Source: an uncultured Prevotellaceae bacterium
GTDB lineage: Bacteria; Bacteroidota; Bacteroidia; Bacteroidales; Bacteroidaceae
Direction of reading: 5' to 3'
Assembly: GCA_902784565.1 (NCBI GenBank)
Contig: CACZVE010000004.1
Location: 1-64,000, forward strand
Length of the DNA stretch: 64,000 bases
Shown: in pieces, positions 42,439 through 51,160 of the stretch
Layout of the letters: the number at the start of each line of letters is the position of its first letter
Position numbering within the stretch: position 1 is the first letter of the stretch
Notes under the pieces: model-generated
What the model was told of the DNA's origin: nothing
Database searches by the model: none
Seen by the model: the letters and a program-made list of their open reading frames with translations, nothing else
Program-made: the position numbers and the translations under genes

Positions 42439-43101
42439 ATGATGTACTATTCATTCCGTATATTCATTGTGAGGCTGATAGCGATACTTATCACTGTTCA
42501 CTATTCACTATTCACTGCATTCGCTCAGGAAGAGCGAATGACTGCCGAGCAGGTGCTCGCAGAAATGGACTCCCCCTCGTTCGTGCCGACGGTAAAGGTA
42601 GGAAAGGTACTCCACGAGGGCGATAGTATCCAGTATATGGAGATGAACAATGTCTATGTCTACCCCCAACTCACATTCAAGAACAAGAAACAGGCACAGG
42701 CTTATATGCGACTCGTCACCAATGTAAAGAAAGTACTGCCCATAGCAAAGGAAGCCAAGCAACTGCTCTACGAGACCACCGAGATCCTGGAAACCATCCC
42801 TACCAAGGAGGCCAAGGAAGAACACATGAAGAAGGTGGAGAGTGAGATCTTCAAGACCTACAAACCCAGAATGAAGAAACTCACTTATTCGCAAGGCAAG
42901 TTGCTTATCAAACTGATAGACCGTGAATGCCACTCCTCTTCCTACGAGATGATCCAGGCCTTCATGGGTCCCTTCCGTGCAGGATTCTGGCAGGTCTTCG
43001 CCTGGTCGTTTGGTGCCAGTCTGAAGAAAGGCTACGATGCTGAAGGCGTAGACCGCCTCACTGAGCGCGTCGTCCTCATGGTCGAATCCGGCCAGATCTA
43101 A
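42439..43101 (+). CDS. DUF4294 exported protein
   Basis: A 220-residue protein with an N-terminal signal (residues about 5-29, ending AFAQ). The DUF4294 core is VYPQLTFKNKKQAQAYMRLVTNVKKVLPIAKEAKQLL, then a charged helical part and KLTYSQGKLLIKLIDRE...GPFRAGFWQVFAW. Function unknown; it is found only in Bacteroidetes as far as I know. Part of the signal peptide (ITVHYSLFTAF) is encoded by TTCACTA heptamer repeats at 42491-42516, which also occur between genes elsewhere in this window. Its stop is 2 bases from the stop of the convergent peptidase. Confidence 0.8.
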   Translation: MMYYSFRIFIVRLIAILITVHYSLFTAFAQEERMTAEQVLAEMDSPSFVPTVKVGKVLHEGDSIQYMEMNNVYVYPQLTFKNKKQAQAYMRLVTNVKKVLPIAKEAKQLLYETTEILETIPTKEAKEEHMKKVESEIFKTYKPRMKKLTYSQGKLLIKLIDRECHSSSYEMIQAFMGPFRAGFWQVFAWSFGASLKKGYDAEGVDRLTERVVLMVESGQI

Positions 43102-43103
43102 TA

Positions 43104-44165
43104 TTATTGTTCGGAGAAAAGCACCTGGATGACGGTCTGACCGACGGCCTGAAGGGTGTTCTTGTCGATATGCGCCATATCGTCGTTGACAGTATGCCAG
43201 GTAGGGCCGAAACTGCTCTGCTCGCAGAAGGGATAATAGGGGATAATATCGATGCAGGGGATCTTGGCAACGGTGTTCACCGGGAGATGGTCGTCGGTGA
43301 TGCCAATACCCTCTTTCACTGGGAAGAAAGAACTATAACCCACCACAGAAGCAGCGCGCCATACTTTGTCGACAATGCTGCCGGCATAATGCTTCGACAT
43401 CACCTCCTGATGGAACTGTGCGCCCTGTCCGCCCACCATGTCGAGTAGGATGCCATAACGGGCGGTATATCCCTGTTTGTGGGGATTCGCCGACCAGTAC
43501 TGTGCGCCCAAGGCAAAAGTGTTGCCGGGGTCGATGCCCGTTTCCCATTGGGGATAGCCATAGTCCTCAGCATCGAAGCAGATGAAATCAATGCCAATGG
43601 TCAGGGAGTCAGGAAGCAGACGGGCGATCTCCAACATCACAGCGACACCAGAGGCACCATCGTTGGCAGCCATCACGGGTTTACGCCAGTTGGCCTCATC
43701 GGAATCGTTGTCAGCCCAGGGACGTGAATCCCAGTGGGCACAGAGCAGAATGCGTGAGGTAAGTTCCGGCTTATAACTGGCGATGATATTCGTGCTACGG
43801 AGCGGCATCCCGTCGTAGCCTTGCAGGACGGTTTTCTGCGGGATGACTGTCATACCGTACGACTGGAACTTCTGGATAATCCACTGTTCACAATCGTCGT
43901 GCGCCTTGCTGTTCATCGTACGGGGCCCGAAGTCACACTGTTGCTGACAGAACAGATAGGCACTGTCGGCACTGAACGCAGGACCTACAGGCTGCATCGT
44001 CACGCTGTTATCGTTAGCCTGCTTGCGGAGACCGCAGGATGATAAGAGGAAAGAGGAAAGAGGAAAGAGGAAAGAGAAGGCGATTGTGAGGACTAATCGC
44101 CCTCCCACCCTAAACAGACTATTTATTATTCTTTTACCTTTCATCATATTTATAACATTTCTCAT
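43104..44165 (-). CDS. M28-family lipoprotein, glutaminyl cyclase-like
   Basis: A 353-residue lipoprotein; the lipobox SFLLSSC places the lipidated cysteine near residue 44. Zinc-site motifs of the M28 family: AHWDSRP (histidine, aspartate), NDGASGV, FDAEDYG and the late histidine in PTWHTVNDD. The order and the WDSRP sequence fit glutaminyl-peptide cyclotransferases, which turn N-terminal glutamine into pyroglutamate; an aminopeptidase is the alternative. The hydrophobic signal region (FSFLFPLSSFLL) is encoded by GAGGAAA heptamers at 44044-44078. ATG 44147 or 44144 would give a shorter leader. Confidence 0.85.
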   Translation of the reverse strand: MRNVINMMKGKRIINSLFRVGGRLVLTIAFSFLFPLSSFLLSSCGLRKQANDNSVTMQPVGPAFSADSAYLFCQQQCDFGPRTMNSKAHDDCEQWIIQKFQSYGMTVIPQKTVLQGYDGMPLRSTNIIASYKPELTSRILLCAHWDSRPWADNDSDEANWRKPVMAANDGASGVAVMLEIARLLPDSLTIGIDFICFDAEDYGYPQWETGIDPGNTFALGAQYWSANPHKQGYTARYGILLDMVGGQGAQFHQEVMSKHYAGSIVDKVWRAASVVGYSSFFPVKEGIGITDDHLPVNTVAKIPCIDIIPYYPFCEQSSFGPTWHTVNDDMAHIDKNTLQAVGQTVIQVLFSEQ

Positions 44166-44187
44166 TCCACTTTTCTCTTTCCACTAA

Positions 44188-45933
44188 TTATTTCTTCTGC
44201 ACCAGGGCCATGACGCGGAGGAAGTTGCCGCCCCAGATTTTCTGGATGTCGCGCTCGCTGTAACGTCGAGACAGGAGTTGGCGGGTGAAATTGATCAGTT
44301 CGGAAGAGTCGGCCAAACCACGTATGCCACCATCACCATCGAAGTCTGTTCCCAGTCCCACATGGTCGATACCCATAATCTTGATGGCATGTTCCAGATG
44401 TGCAATCGCATCCATGATAGTCGCCTCACCGTCTTTCTTCAGGAAACCTGGATAGAGTGTGGTCTGTGCCACACCACCCTTGGCAGCCAGGGCCCGCATC
44501 TGATCATCCGTCAGGTTACGGGGATGATCGCAGAGTGCCCGACAACTGCTATGACTGCATACAATCGGCATACTACTGATCTCCAGGGCATCGTAAAAAC
44601 TCTTCTCTGCCGCATGACTCAGGTCCACCATGATACCCAGACGGTTCATCTCACGGATCACCTGTTCCCCGAAACGACTCACACCACCATGCGTGTTACA
44701 GCCCTTGGCAGAGTCGCAGATTTCATTGTCGCCATTGTGGCAGAGCGTCATATAGACCACCCCGCGCTGGGCGAAGTGCTGCAGATTCTGCAACTGTCCG
44801 TTGAGGGCCAGTCCGTTCTCGATACCCAACATGATTGACTTCCGTCCATGGCGTTTATCCTCATAGAGGTCACCCGGTGTACGGGCAATACTGATGTATT
44901 TGCGATTCGCCTCGACGATCTCCTCGATCTTGTCGAAGATCAGGTCGGCATATTCCAGTGGCCCGGGCACATCGAAGTCGACGAGTGAAGAGAACGTCTC
45001 CCCAATCTTCGGCTGGGGCAGGTAGGCCACCATAATCGTAGCATCCTGACGTCCCTCGTTCATCTTATGCAGATCGACGAGGATCTTCGAGTCGCGATGG
45101 TCGAAGTGAATACCCTGTGGGAAGAACATCGGCGTGTCACAATGGGTGTCGAGGGTCAGTACCCTGTCATGTAGTTCGTTGGCCCTGCGGAAAGCCTTTG
45201 CCTCATCCACCAGCCAACGGAACAAGGGCATACCCTCCTCGAAACACTCCGGATGCCACTGCACACCGATGATAGACTTGAACTCACTGCTCTCCATCGC
45301 CTCGATGATACCATCAGAAGACTTCGCCACCACGCGGAACTTTTCGCCCGGATCCTTCACGGCCTGATGGTGGAAGGAATTTACGAAGATCTTCTCCTCA
45401 CCGTAGAGTTTGTAGAGCATGGAGTCCTCAACAATCTTCACGCTGTGCGTCTGTTCGGCACGGTCTGCCTCCTGCGAGTGTTTGATGCTCGCCTGGATAC
45501 TGATATCCTGTGCCACCTTACCGCCCAGGGCGATGGCGAGTGTCTGGATGCCTCGGCAAATACCCAAGATAGGTATCTGACGGTTGTAGGCCAGACGGGT
45601 AATCATGAGTTCGGGTAAGTCGCGCTTCTGGTTGATGCCACGCAGACGGGGTGAGGGCTCATCGCCTCCAAAGAGGGGGTTGATGTCGCCGCCACCGCTC
45701 AGGATGAGTGCATCGATACGGTCAAGCGTGTTCACCAGTGTATTCGCATCCTCGACAGGGGGGATAATCATCGGCACACCTCCGGCAGCCACTACCGACT
45801 GGTAATAGCCCTGACTCAGTTTACAGGTGATATCCTCGAAATTTCCCGTGATACCGATGACGGGCTGATACTCCGCCTCGGGATAGCGCGAATAGACATT
45901 GTCGAGATACGACTGCAGTTCAAACTTACCCAT
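44188..45933 (-). CDS. Fusion of a class I glutamine amidotransferase-like peptidase (C26) and an M19 dipeptidase
   Basis: 581 residues with two complete domains. Residues about 22-245 are a peptidase C26/gamma-glutamyl-GABA hydrolase-type domain with nucleophile C126 (GICRGIQ) and H227/E229 (VQWHPE). Residues about 255-581 are a membrane-dipeptidase M19 domain: LDTHCDTP gives the first metal ligands, VDLSHAAEKSF and CSHSSCRALCDHPRN the later histidines, GTDFDGDGG the aspartate. One part would cut a gamma-glutamyl bond and the other a dipeptide, so together they could finish breakdown of a gamma-glutamyl peptide (inference). No signal peptide is seen. It lies 7 bases after the Lrp-type regulator. 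Confidence 0.88.
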   Translation of the reverse strand: MGKFELQSYLDNVYSRYPEAEYQPVIGITGNFEDITCKLSQGYYQSVVAAGGVPMIIPPVEDANTLVNTLDRIDALILSGGGDINPLFGGDEPSPRLRGINQKRDLPELMITRLAYNRQIPILGICRGIQTLAIALGGKVAQDISIQASIKHSQEADRAEQTHSVKIVEDSMLYKLYGEEKIFVNSFHHQAVKDPGEKFRVVAKSSDGIIEAMESSEFKSIIGVQWHPECFEEGMPLFRWLVDEAKAFRRANELHDRVLTLDTHCDTPMFFPQGIHFDHRDSKILVDLHKMNEGRQDATIMVAYLPQPKIGETFSSLVDFDVPGPLEYADLIFDKIEEIVEANRKYISIARTPGDLYEDKRHGRKSIMLGIENGLALNGQLQNLQHFAQRGVVYMTLCHNGDNEICDSAKGCNTHGGVSRFGEQVIREMNRLGIMVDLSHAAEKSFYDALEISSMPIVCSHSSCRALCDHPRNLTDDQMRALAAKGGVAQTTLYPGFLKKDGEATIMDAIAHLEHAIKIMGIDHVGLGTDFDGDGGIRGLADSSELINFTRQLLSRRYSERDIQKIWGGNFLRVMALVQKK

Positions 45934-45940
45934 ACCCGTA

Positions 45941-46408
45941 TTACTTTTCGTCCAGGTTGACAGGAATCTCGCGCTTGATGCTCTGTTCCAGCGAGATCAG
46001 GGTCTCGGTAGCAACAACACCGGGGATGCCCTGCAACTTACCGTTCAACAGTTCCATCAGTTGCTCGTTGTCACGGGCATAGAGTTTCACCATCATCGTG
46101 TATGGTCCCGTGGTGAAGTGACACTCCACCACCTCGGGGATATGCTGCAGACGCTCCACCACATCCTTATACATCGAGCCTTTCTCCAGGTTGATACCCA
46201 CATAGGTACAGGTGCTGTAGCCCAGACTCTTCGGATTGACGTCGAAGCCACTGCCTGTGATGACATCGGCCTCGATGAGGTGCTGCACACGCTGGTGGAT
46301 GGCGGCACGCGAGACGTTGCACTCTGCTGCCACATCCTTAAACGGGATACGGGCATTCTTCGAGAGAATGCTCAATATCTTCCTGTCAAGATGATCTATT
46401 TTCTCCAT
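45941..46408 (-). CDS. Lrp/AsnC-family transcriptional regulator
   Basis: A 155-residue regulator of normal size. The N-terminal helix-turn-helix is LDRKILSILSKNARIPFKDVAAECNVSRAAIHQRV (residues about 6-40). The C-terminal RAM effector domain includes VVECHFTTGPYTMMVKLYARDNEQL. Such proteins respond to amino acids. It lies between the FKBP genes and the C26-M19 peptidase gene on the same strand with spacers under 10 bases, so it may control or respond to products of the peptidase. Confidence 0.92.
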   Translation of the reverse strand: MEKIDHLDRKILSILSKNARIPFKDVAAECNVSRAAIHQRVQHLIEADVITGSGFDVNPKSLGYSTCTYVGINLEKGSMYKDVVERLQHIPEVVECHFTTGPYTMMVKLYARDNEQLMELLNGKLQGIPGVVATETLISLEQSIKREIPVNLDEK

Positions 46409-46417
46409 GCTTAATTC

Positions 46418-47326
46418 TTATTTTACGATTCCAACGAGTTCTACGTCGAAGATCAAGGCACTGTACGGCTTGATGGTACCCGAGTCACGGTTGCCGTATG
46501 CCAGGTTGTAGGGGATGTAGAGTTGCCACTTGGAACCCACAGGCATCATCGTCAGAGCCTCCGTCCAACCCTTGATCACCTGATCGGGACGGAACTCCAT
46601 CGGTTTGTCACCATGTTTGTTGGATGCGTCGAACACGGTACCGTCCACCAGACGACCCTCGTAGTGAACCTGCACCTTGTCGGTCTTCTTGGGAACCTCA
46701 CCCTCACCCTTTACAAGCACCTTGTACTGCAGGCCGCTATGCAGGGTGACCACACCTTCCTTCTTGGCATTCTCAGCGAGGAACTCCTCACCGGCACGAC
46801 GGTTCGGGCCATAGAGTTTCTCTTCCTTGGCAGCCTGGTCAGCCCGCTGCTTCTCACCGAAGAAGGCTTCCGCAGTCGTCTGTGTAAAGTAGGTTGTATC
46901 CTTCTGCAGGGCATCCATGAAACCACGATACACCAGGTCAGAGATGATCGAGTCAGGCGAGTCGGTAAAGTCCTTCACCATACTCGGCAACATACGGTCG
47001 CGCACCTGATTGGCAATCTCCATACCAGCCACATAGGCCTTCATCTTCGGGTCTGTACCCGACATGACAACCTCCTTAAAGCCTTTGATGAAGTCGGCCA
47101 TATAGGTGGTGTCAACACCCTGTTGTCCTACCAGGAACGGTATCAGTCCGTTGGTAACGGTCATACCAGCCGCATAACTCACAGAGTCGCTGCTGGTGAC
47201 CAATTTCACTGCCTCTACCACAGGCGTCTCCGTCTGTTTCTTGTCCTTCTTCTTCGAAGCGGCACTGGCAGGATACAAAGAAGCACCCGCCACAAGGGCG
47301 AGTGCCAGTATCATTATTTTCTTCAT
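46418..47326 (-). CDS. FKBP-type peptidyl-prolyl isomerase, exported (copy 3 of 3)
   Basis: A 302-residue protein with a signal peptide (residues about 1-22, ending PASA). Residues about 40-150 are the helical FKBP_N dimerisation region (DSVSYAAGMTVTNGLIPFL). The last 110 residues are the FKBP domain: VQVHYEGRLVDGTVFDASNKHGD, FRPDQVIKGWTEAL, MPVGSKWQLYIPYNLAYGNR, SALIFDVELVGI. It acts as a proline isomerase and chaperone in the periplasm, as FkpA does. Its start overlaps the stop of the upstream FKBP gene (TAATG). Confidence 0.92.
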   Translation of the reverse strand: MKKIMILALALVAGASLYPASAASKKKDKKQTETPVVEAVKLVTSSDSVSYAAGMTVTNGLIPFLVGQQGVDTTYMADFIKGFKEVVMSGTDPKMKAYVAGMEIANQVRDRMLPSMVKDFTDSPDSIISDLVYRGFMDALQKDTTYFTQTTAEAFFGEKQRADQAAKEEKLYGPNRRAGEEFLAENAKKEGVVTLHSGLQYKVLVKGEGEVPKKTDKVQVHYEGRLVDGTVFDASNKHGDKPMEFRPDQVIKGWTEALTMMPVGSKWQLYIPYNLAYGNRDSGTIKPYSALIFDVELVGIVK

Positions 47327-48204
47327 TACTTCTTAGGATTAACCTCGAGGAGTTCAATCTTGAAAATCAACATGGAGAAGGGCTTGATGATACCCTGCTC
47401 ACGCTCACCGTAGGCAAGTTCCTGAGGAATGTAAACCTCCCAGATTGAACCGGCAGGCATGTGAACCATGGCGTCAGTCCAACCCTTGATGGTCTGGTTA
47501 CAGCGCAGACTGATAGGCTCACCACGCTTGTAAGAACTGTCGAAGACAGAGTCGTTCAGCAGACGGCCCTCATAGTGTACCTTCACCAGTGAGGTGTCAG
47601 CGGGGATGGCACCAGTGCCTTCCTTGATGACCTTGTACTGCACACCGCTCTCCAGCGTCTTCACACCGTCCTTCTTGGCATTGGCAGCGAGGAACTTCTC
47701 ACCAGCCTCCTTGTTCGAGCCGTAAGTCTTCTCCATCTCTTTGGCCTTGATAGTCTGCATCAGTGTCTGAGCCACCTGCTGGGCAGAGTCAACAGTCATC
47801 AGACCGCCCTTGCCAGTAGTACCGGCAATGAAACCTGCCATGAAGTTCTTCATGGAGATGGTCTTGGTGGAATCGTCACCGAACACCTCGTGGTTGATAC
47901 CCTTGATCATACGGGTAGAGATCTGCTGACCGATCTGGATACCTGCATAGTAGGCAGCCTTCTTCTTGCTGTCGCCAGCGTTGGCACCCTCTGTCAGACC
48001 CTTGATGAAGTCTGCCATATAGGCTGTGTCAACACCCAGACTACCAACGAGGTATTCCTTCAGACCCTGAGTCTGTGCCAGACCAATGGCATAACTCATC
48101 GTATCCACGTCACTCTTCAGGCTGGCCTTCGGAGCAGAATTGCCGCATCCGGTAAATGCTGCGGCTGCAATAGCCATAACGGCTACAAACATTAATTTTT
48201 TCAT
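47326..48204 (-). CDS. FKBP-type peptidyl-prolyl isomerase, lipoprotein (copy 2 of 3)
   Basis: A 292-residue lipoprotein: hydrophobic residues 5-16 and lipobox AFTGC (cysteine 20). It has the same two-part structure as its neighbours, with the helical FKBP_N region (TMSYAIGLAQTQGLKEYLVG) and the isomerase domain (VKVHYEGRLLNDSVFDSSYKRG, NQTIKGWTDAMVHMPAGSIWEVYIPQELAYG). It would fold or hold envelope proteins while anchored to a membrane. The stretch 47326-48830 encodes this and copy 1; together the three FKBPs cover cytoplasm, membrane and periplasm. Confidence 0.92.
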   Translation of the reverse strand: MKKLMFVAVMAIAAAAFTGCGNSAPKASLKSDVDTMSYAIGLAQTQGLKEYLVGSLGVDTAYMADFIKGLTEGANAGDSKKKAAYYAGIQIGQQISTRMIKGINHEVFGDDSTKTISMKNFMAGFIAGTTGKGGLMTVDSAQQVAQTLMQTIKAKEMEKTYGSNKEAGEKFLAANAKKDGVKTLESGVQYKVIKEGTGAIPADTSLVKVHYEGRLLNDSVFDSSYKRGEPISLRCNQTIKGWTDAMVHMPAGSIWEVYIPQELAYGEREQGIIKPFSMLIFKIELLEVNPKK

Positions 48205-48224
48205 TGCTTTTCTGTTTTTTTTAT

Positions 48225-48830
48225 TTAAACTACTTGTATTAACTCGACATCGAAAATCAGGGCTGCAAACGGGGGGATGGAACTGCCGGCACCACCCTCA
48301 CCGTAACCCAGACGGTAGGGGATGAAGAAACGGTACTTGGCACCCTCCTGCATCAACTGCAGACCTTCCGTCCAACCGGCAATCACCTGTTGCAGGGGGA
48401 AGGTGGCGGGCTCACCACGCTGGATGCTGCTGTCGAACACGGTACCGTCGATGAGGAATCCCTCATAGTGGCACATCACCGTGTCCTTGGCTGTCGGCTT
48501 CTTACCGTTGCCTTCCTTCAGCACCTGATACTGCAGACCGCTGGGCAGGGTGATCACCCCGTCCTTCTTGGCATTCTCAGCCAGATATTTCTCGCCAGCC
48601 TCCTTGTGGGCCTTGCCCTTCTCGGCACGCTCAGCAGACAGTTTCTGCTCCTGTTTCTGAAAATAGTCCTGTACGATGGTCTGGGCCTCACGGTGCGACA
48701 CCTTCAGTTCGTTGCCTTCCAACACATCTTTGATGGCAGCGGCGAAATCCTCGGCACTGATGTCCTGAGCACCCATCTGAGCCAACTGCTGTCCGATACC
48801 CAGACCCAAAGCGTAACTTAACTTATCCAT
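48225..48830 (-). CDS. FKBP-type peptidyl-prolyl isomerase, cytoplasmic (copy 1 of 3)
   Basis: A 201-residue protein with no signal peptide. FKBP_N region: LSYALGLGIGQQLAQMGAQDI, then a charged helix. Isomerase domain: VMCHYEGFLIDGTVFDSSIQRGE, LQQVIAGWTEGLQLMQEGAKYRFFIPYRLGYGE, FAALIFDVELIQV. It resembles FklB. It is the first gene of the three-FKBP operon, with a promoter box at 48876-48883. Confidence 0.92.
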   Translation of the reverse strand: MDKLSYALGLGIGQQLAQMGAQDISAEDFAAAIKDVLEGNELKVSHREAQTIVQDYFQKQEQKLSAERAEKGKAHKEAGEKYLAENAKKDGVITLPSGLQYQVLKEGNGKKPTAKDTVMCHYEGFLIDGTVFDSSIQRGEPATFPLQQVIAGWTEGLQLMQEGAKYRFFIPYRLGYGEGGAGSSIPPFAALIFDVELIQVV

Positions 48831-48875
48831 TCTATTTCTCTATTATAAATAATGTGTAACTTCTGAAATCGGCTG

Positions 48876-48883
48876 CAAAGGTA
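48876..48883 (-). promoter_or_regulatory. -7 promoter box of the FKBP operon
   Basis: Reverse-strand TACCTTTG followed by CAGCC, 45 bases before the ATG at 48830. Confidence 0.6.
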
Positions 48884-48892
48884 ATACTTTTT

Positions 48893-48927
48893 AGCCACAG
48901 ATTACACAGATTAACACAGATTAATAC
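48893..48927. repeat. CACAGATTA-type short tandem repeat
   Basis: CCACAGATTACACAGATT and two further ACACAGATTA copies lie between the divergent FKBP and sirtuin promoters. A related stretch occurs at 57041-57070. Confidence 0.6.
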
Positions 48928-48968
48928 AAAAAAGTCGTGAAATAATGTAAATTCTGTGGCACTTTTTG

Positions 48969-48976
48969 TAAATTTG
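48969..48976 (+). promoter_or_regulatory. -7 promoter box of the sirtuin gene
   Basis: TAAATTTG followed by CAGCA, 24 bases before ATG 49001. Confidence 0.6.
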
Positions 48977-49000
48977 CAGCAGTTTTAAAACATTTTGCTT

Positions 49001-49696
49001 ATGAAGAAGAAGATTGTTGTATTGACAGGTGCAGGCATGTCGGTGGAGAGCGGACTGAAGACGTTCCGCGATGCTGACGGCCTCTGGGAGAACTATCCCG
49101 TACAGAAAGTAGCCACCCACGAAGGCTGGGAGGCTGACCCCACGCTCGTAACCAACTTCTACAACATGCTCCGCAAGAAATGCTGGGGTGTGAAGCCCAA
49201 CGAGGGCCATCGCCTGGTGGCAAAACTCGAGGAGCAGTACGATGTCACCGTGGTCACGCAGAATGTCGACAATCTCCATGAGATGGCTGGTTCCTCGAAG
49301 GTCATCCACCTGCACGGCGAACTGATGAAGGTGTGCTCCAGCCGTAACGTCGATGATCCGCGTTACCAGATTACGCTCACCCCTGAGAACTGCGAGGTAG
49401 AGCCTGGCACGAAGGCCGGCGACGGCTCGCTGCTCCGTCCTTTCATCGTGTTCTTTGGCGAGGCAGTGCCTATGATTGAGACTGCTATCGAGGAAGTAGA
49501 GGAAGCCGACATCCTCATCATCATCGGCACCTCCCTCGTGGTCTATCCTGCTGCCGGTCTGCTCCATTATGCCCGTCCCGGCATCCCCGTCTATCTGATA
49601 GACCCCAACCCGGTCAGTGCCGGAGGCCGCGTGCAACAGATCCAGAAAGGGGCCTCCGAGGGCATGAAGGAACTCTCTCAGATCCTGATGAAATAA
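49001..49696 (+). CDS. cobB: Sir2-family NAD-dependent protein deacylase
   Basis: 231 residues from ATG 49001; the frame begins two codons earlier at a TTG, which is less likely. NAD-binding motifs: LTGAGMSVESGLKTFRD (residues about 7-23) and VVTQNVDNLHE; the catalytic histidine is in VIHLHGEL. IIGTSLVVYPAAGL and PVYLIDPNP close the Rossmann fold. The usual four zinc cysteines are not all present (only KVCSS and ENCEV), so the zinc module is reduced. It removes acyl groups from lysines at the cost of NAD. The stop lies inside a terminator stem. Confidence 0.9.
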   Translation: MKKKIVVLTGAGMSVESGLKTFRDADGLWENYPVQKVATHEGWEADPTLVTNFYNMLRKKCWGVKPNEGHRLVAKLEEQYDVTVVTQNVDNLHEMAGSSKVIHLHGELMKVCSSRNVDDPRYQITLTPENCEVEPGTKAGDGSLLRPFIVFFGEAVPMIETAIEEVEEADILIIIGTSLVVYPAAGLLHYARPGIPVYLIDPNPVSAGGRVQQIQKGASEGMKELSQILMK

Positions 49697-49724
49697 CAAA
49701 TCCCGCCGATGGGCGGGATTTGTT
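49695..49724. terminator. Bidirectional terminator between the sirtuin and ispG genes
   Basis: AACAAATCCCGCC (49695-49707) and GGCGGGATTTGTT (49712-49724) form a perfect 13-bp stem with loop GATG, followed by ATTTAG. The left arm begins within the sirtuin stop codon and the right arm ends 2 bases before the ispG stop. Confidence 0.85.
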
Positions 49725-49726
49725 AT

Positions 49727-51160
49727 TTAGGCTCGGTCTTGGCGGATGAGTTCGAGGAGTTTGTCGACGGCCTCGGCCTCGGGGATATTCTTTTCTACAC
49801 ACTCTTTGGCGCGATAGAGAGAGATCTTACCACGTCCCGCACCGACATAGCCATAGTCGGCATCAGCCATCTCACCGGGACCGTTGACGATACAACCCAT
49901 GATACCGATCTTCAGGCCTACAAGATCCTTCGTAGCGGCTTTGATCTTGGCGATGGTTTCTTGGAGGTTGTAGAGCGTGCGCCCACAACCTGGGCAGGAG
50001 ATGTATTCGGTCTTGGTGAATTTGATGCGAGCGGCTTGGAGAATGCTGTCGGATAAATCTTGAAGAGAGGAAAGAGGAAAGTGGAAAGTGGAAGGAGAAA
50101 TGTTCTGCGGCTGAGAGTATTCTCTTTCCTCTTTCCTCTTTCCTCTTTCCACTATAATCAGTTTCGTGGCTTTCTTATCGATAAGCAGAGCACCGACAGC
50201 CATCGCAGCCTTCAGTTGCAGGGTTTCCCAGTCGGGTGCATCGAGGGTCAGGGTGATAGTATCATCCTTGATAGAGGCCTCAGCCTCAGCACGGAGAGCG
50301 ACACATTCATCTATCATATCCACGAGTTTGCGGGCCACGGGAATCTCGCACTCAGGCTCTTCTGAAAGTGACACACGGATGGTATCGCCGATTCCTTCTG
50401 TTAACAAGGCACCGATACCCACGGCACTCTTGATACGTCCGTCCTCGCCTTCGCCAGCCTCAGTGACACCGAGGTGCAGGGGATAGTGCATATCTTCCTT
50501 GTCCATCGTCTTTACCAACAGACGGACAGTGGTCACCATCACAACGGTATTCGAGGCTTTGATGGAGATGACGACATCGTTGAAGTGCTCACGTTTAAAA
50601 ATACGCAGGAACTCCATACAACTCTCTACGATTCCCTCGGGGGTATCGCCATAGCGCGACATGATACGGTCTGAGAGTGAACCGTGGTTCACGCCGATGC
50701 GCACAGCGGTATGGTGTTCCTTACAGATGTTCAGAAACGGCACGAGTTGTCGCTCAATCTTCTGCAACTCGGCGGCATATTCCTCGTCGGTATATTCCAA
50801 GTGCTTAAAGGTACGTCCCGGATCGACATAATTACCCGGATTGATGCGCACCTTCTCACAATAGAGGGCTGCGACATCGGCGGTATGGGCGGTGAAATGC
50901 ACGTCAGCCACAAGGGGCGTCTGATAGCCATCAGCCTTCAGACGGGCAGAGATATTCTTCATGTTCTCCGCCTCACGGGTGCCCTGGGTGGTAAAACGCA
51001 CCAGTTCACCTCCTGCATCGATGATACGTTTGGCCTGTGCCACACAACCCTCCGTGTCGTTGGTATCTACCGTTGCCATCGACTGGATGCGGATGGGATT
51101 GGAACCGCCTATGCCGATATTCCCGACACGCGCCTCTGAACTAATTCGTCTTATACTCAT
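49727..51160 (-). CDS. ispG: 4-hydroxy-3-methylbut-2-en-1-yl diphosphate synthase
   Basis: A 477-residue enzyme of the MEP isoprenoid pathway that reduces ME-cPP to HMBPP with a 4Fe-4S cluster. The TIM barrel covers residues about 1-290 (NPIRIQSMATVDTND, LVADVHF, VRINPGN, HLGVTEAGEG). The reductase domain has the cluster cysteines in SCPGCGRTLYN and GIMGCIVNGPGEMADADYGYVG. Between them is a short intermediate domain containing a low-complexity stretch (ERGKRKEEREYSQPQ ... STFHFPLSSLQ) encoded by inverted GAGGAAA heptamers (50064-50152) that keep the frame open. The start overlaps purE by 20 bases. Confidence 0.95.
   Translation of the reverse strand: MSIRRISSEARVGNIGIGGSNPIRIQSMATVDTNDTEGCVAQAKRIIDAGGELVRFTTQGTREAENMKNISARLKADGYQTPLVADVHFTAHTADVAALYCEKVRINPGNYVDPGRTFKHLEYTDEEYAAELQKIERQLVPFLNICKEHHTAVRIGVNHGSLSDRIMSRYGDTPEGIVESCMEFLRIFKREHFNDVVISIKASNTVVMVTTVRLLVKTMDKEDMHYPLHLGVTEAGEGEDGRIKSAVGIGALLTEGIGDTIRVSLSEEPECEIPVARKLVDMIDECVALRAEAEASIKDDTITLTLDAPDWETLQLKAAMAVGALLIDKKATKLIIVERGKRKEEREYSQPQNISPSTFHFPLSSLQDLSDSILQAARIKFTKTEYISCPGCGRTLYNLQETIAKIKAATKDLVGLKIGIMGCIVNGPGEMADADYGYVGAGRGKISLYRAKECVEKNIPEAEAVDKLLELIRQDRA
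50064..50152. repeat. Inverted heptamer-repeat insertion inside ispG
   Basis: Left arm 50064-50096 is built of GAGGAAA/GTGGAAA heptamers. Right arm 50118-50152 is built of the complementary CTTTCCT/TTTCCAC heptamers. Together they form an imperfect hairpin and encode about 30 residues between conserved ispG segments. Confidence 0.7.

Noticed and set aside
46418..48830. Recent triplication of an FKBP gene
   Set aside because: The three proteins differ in length, targeting (none, lipoprotein, signal peptide) and most residues, so they are old paralogues.
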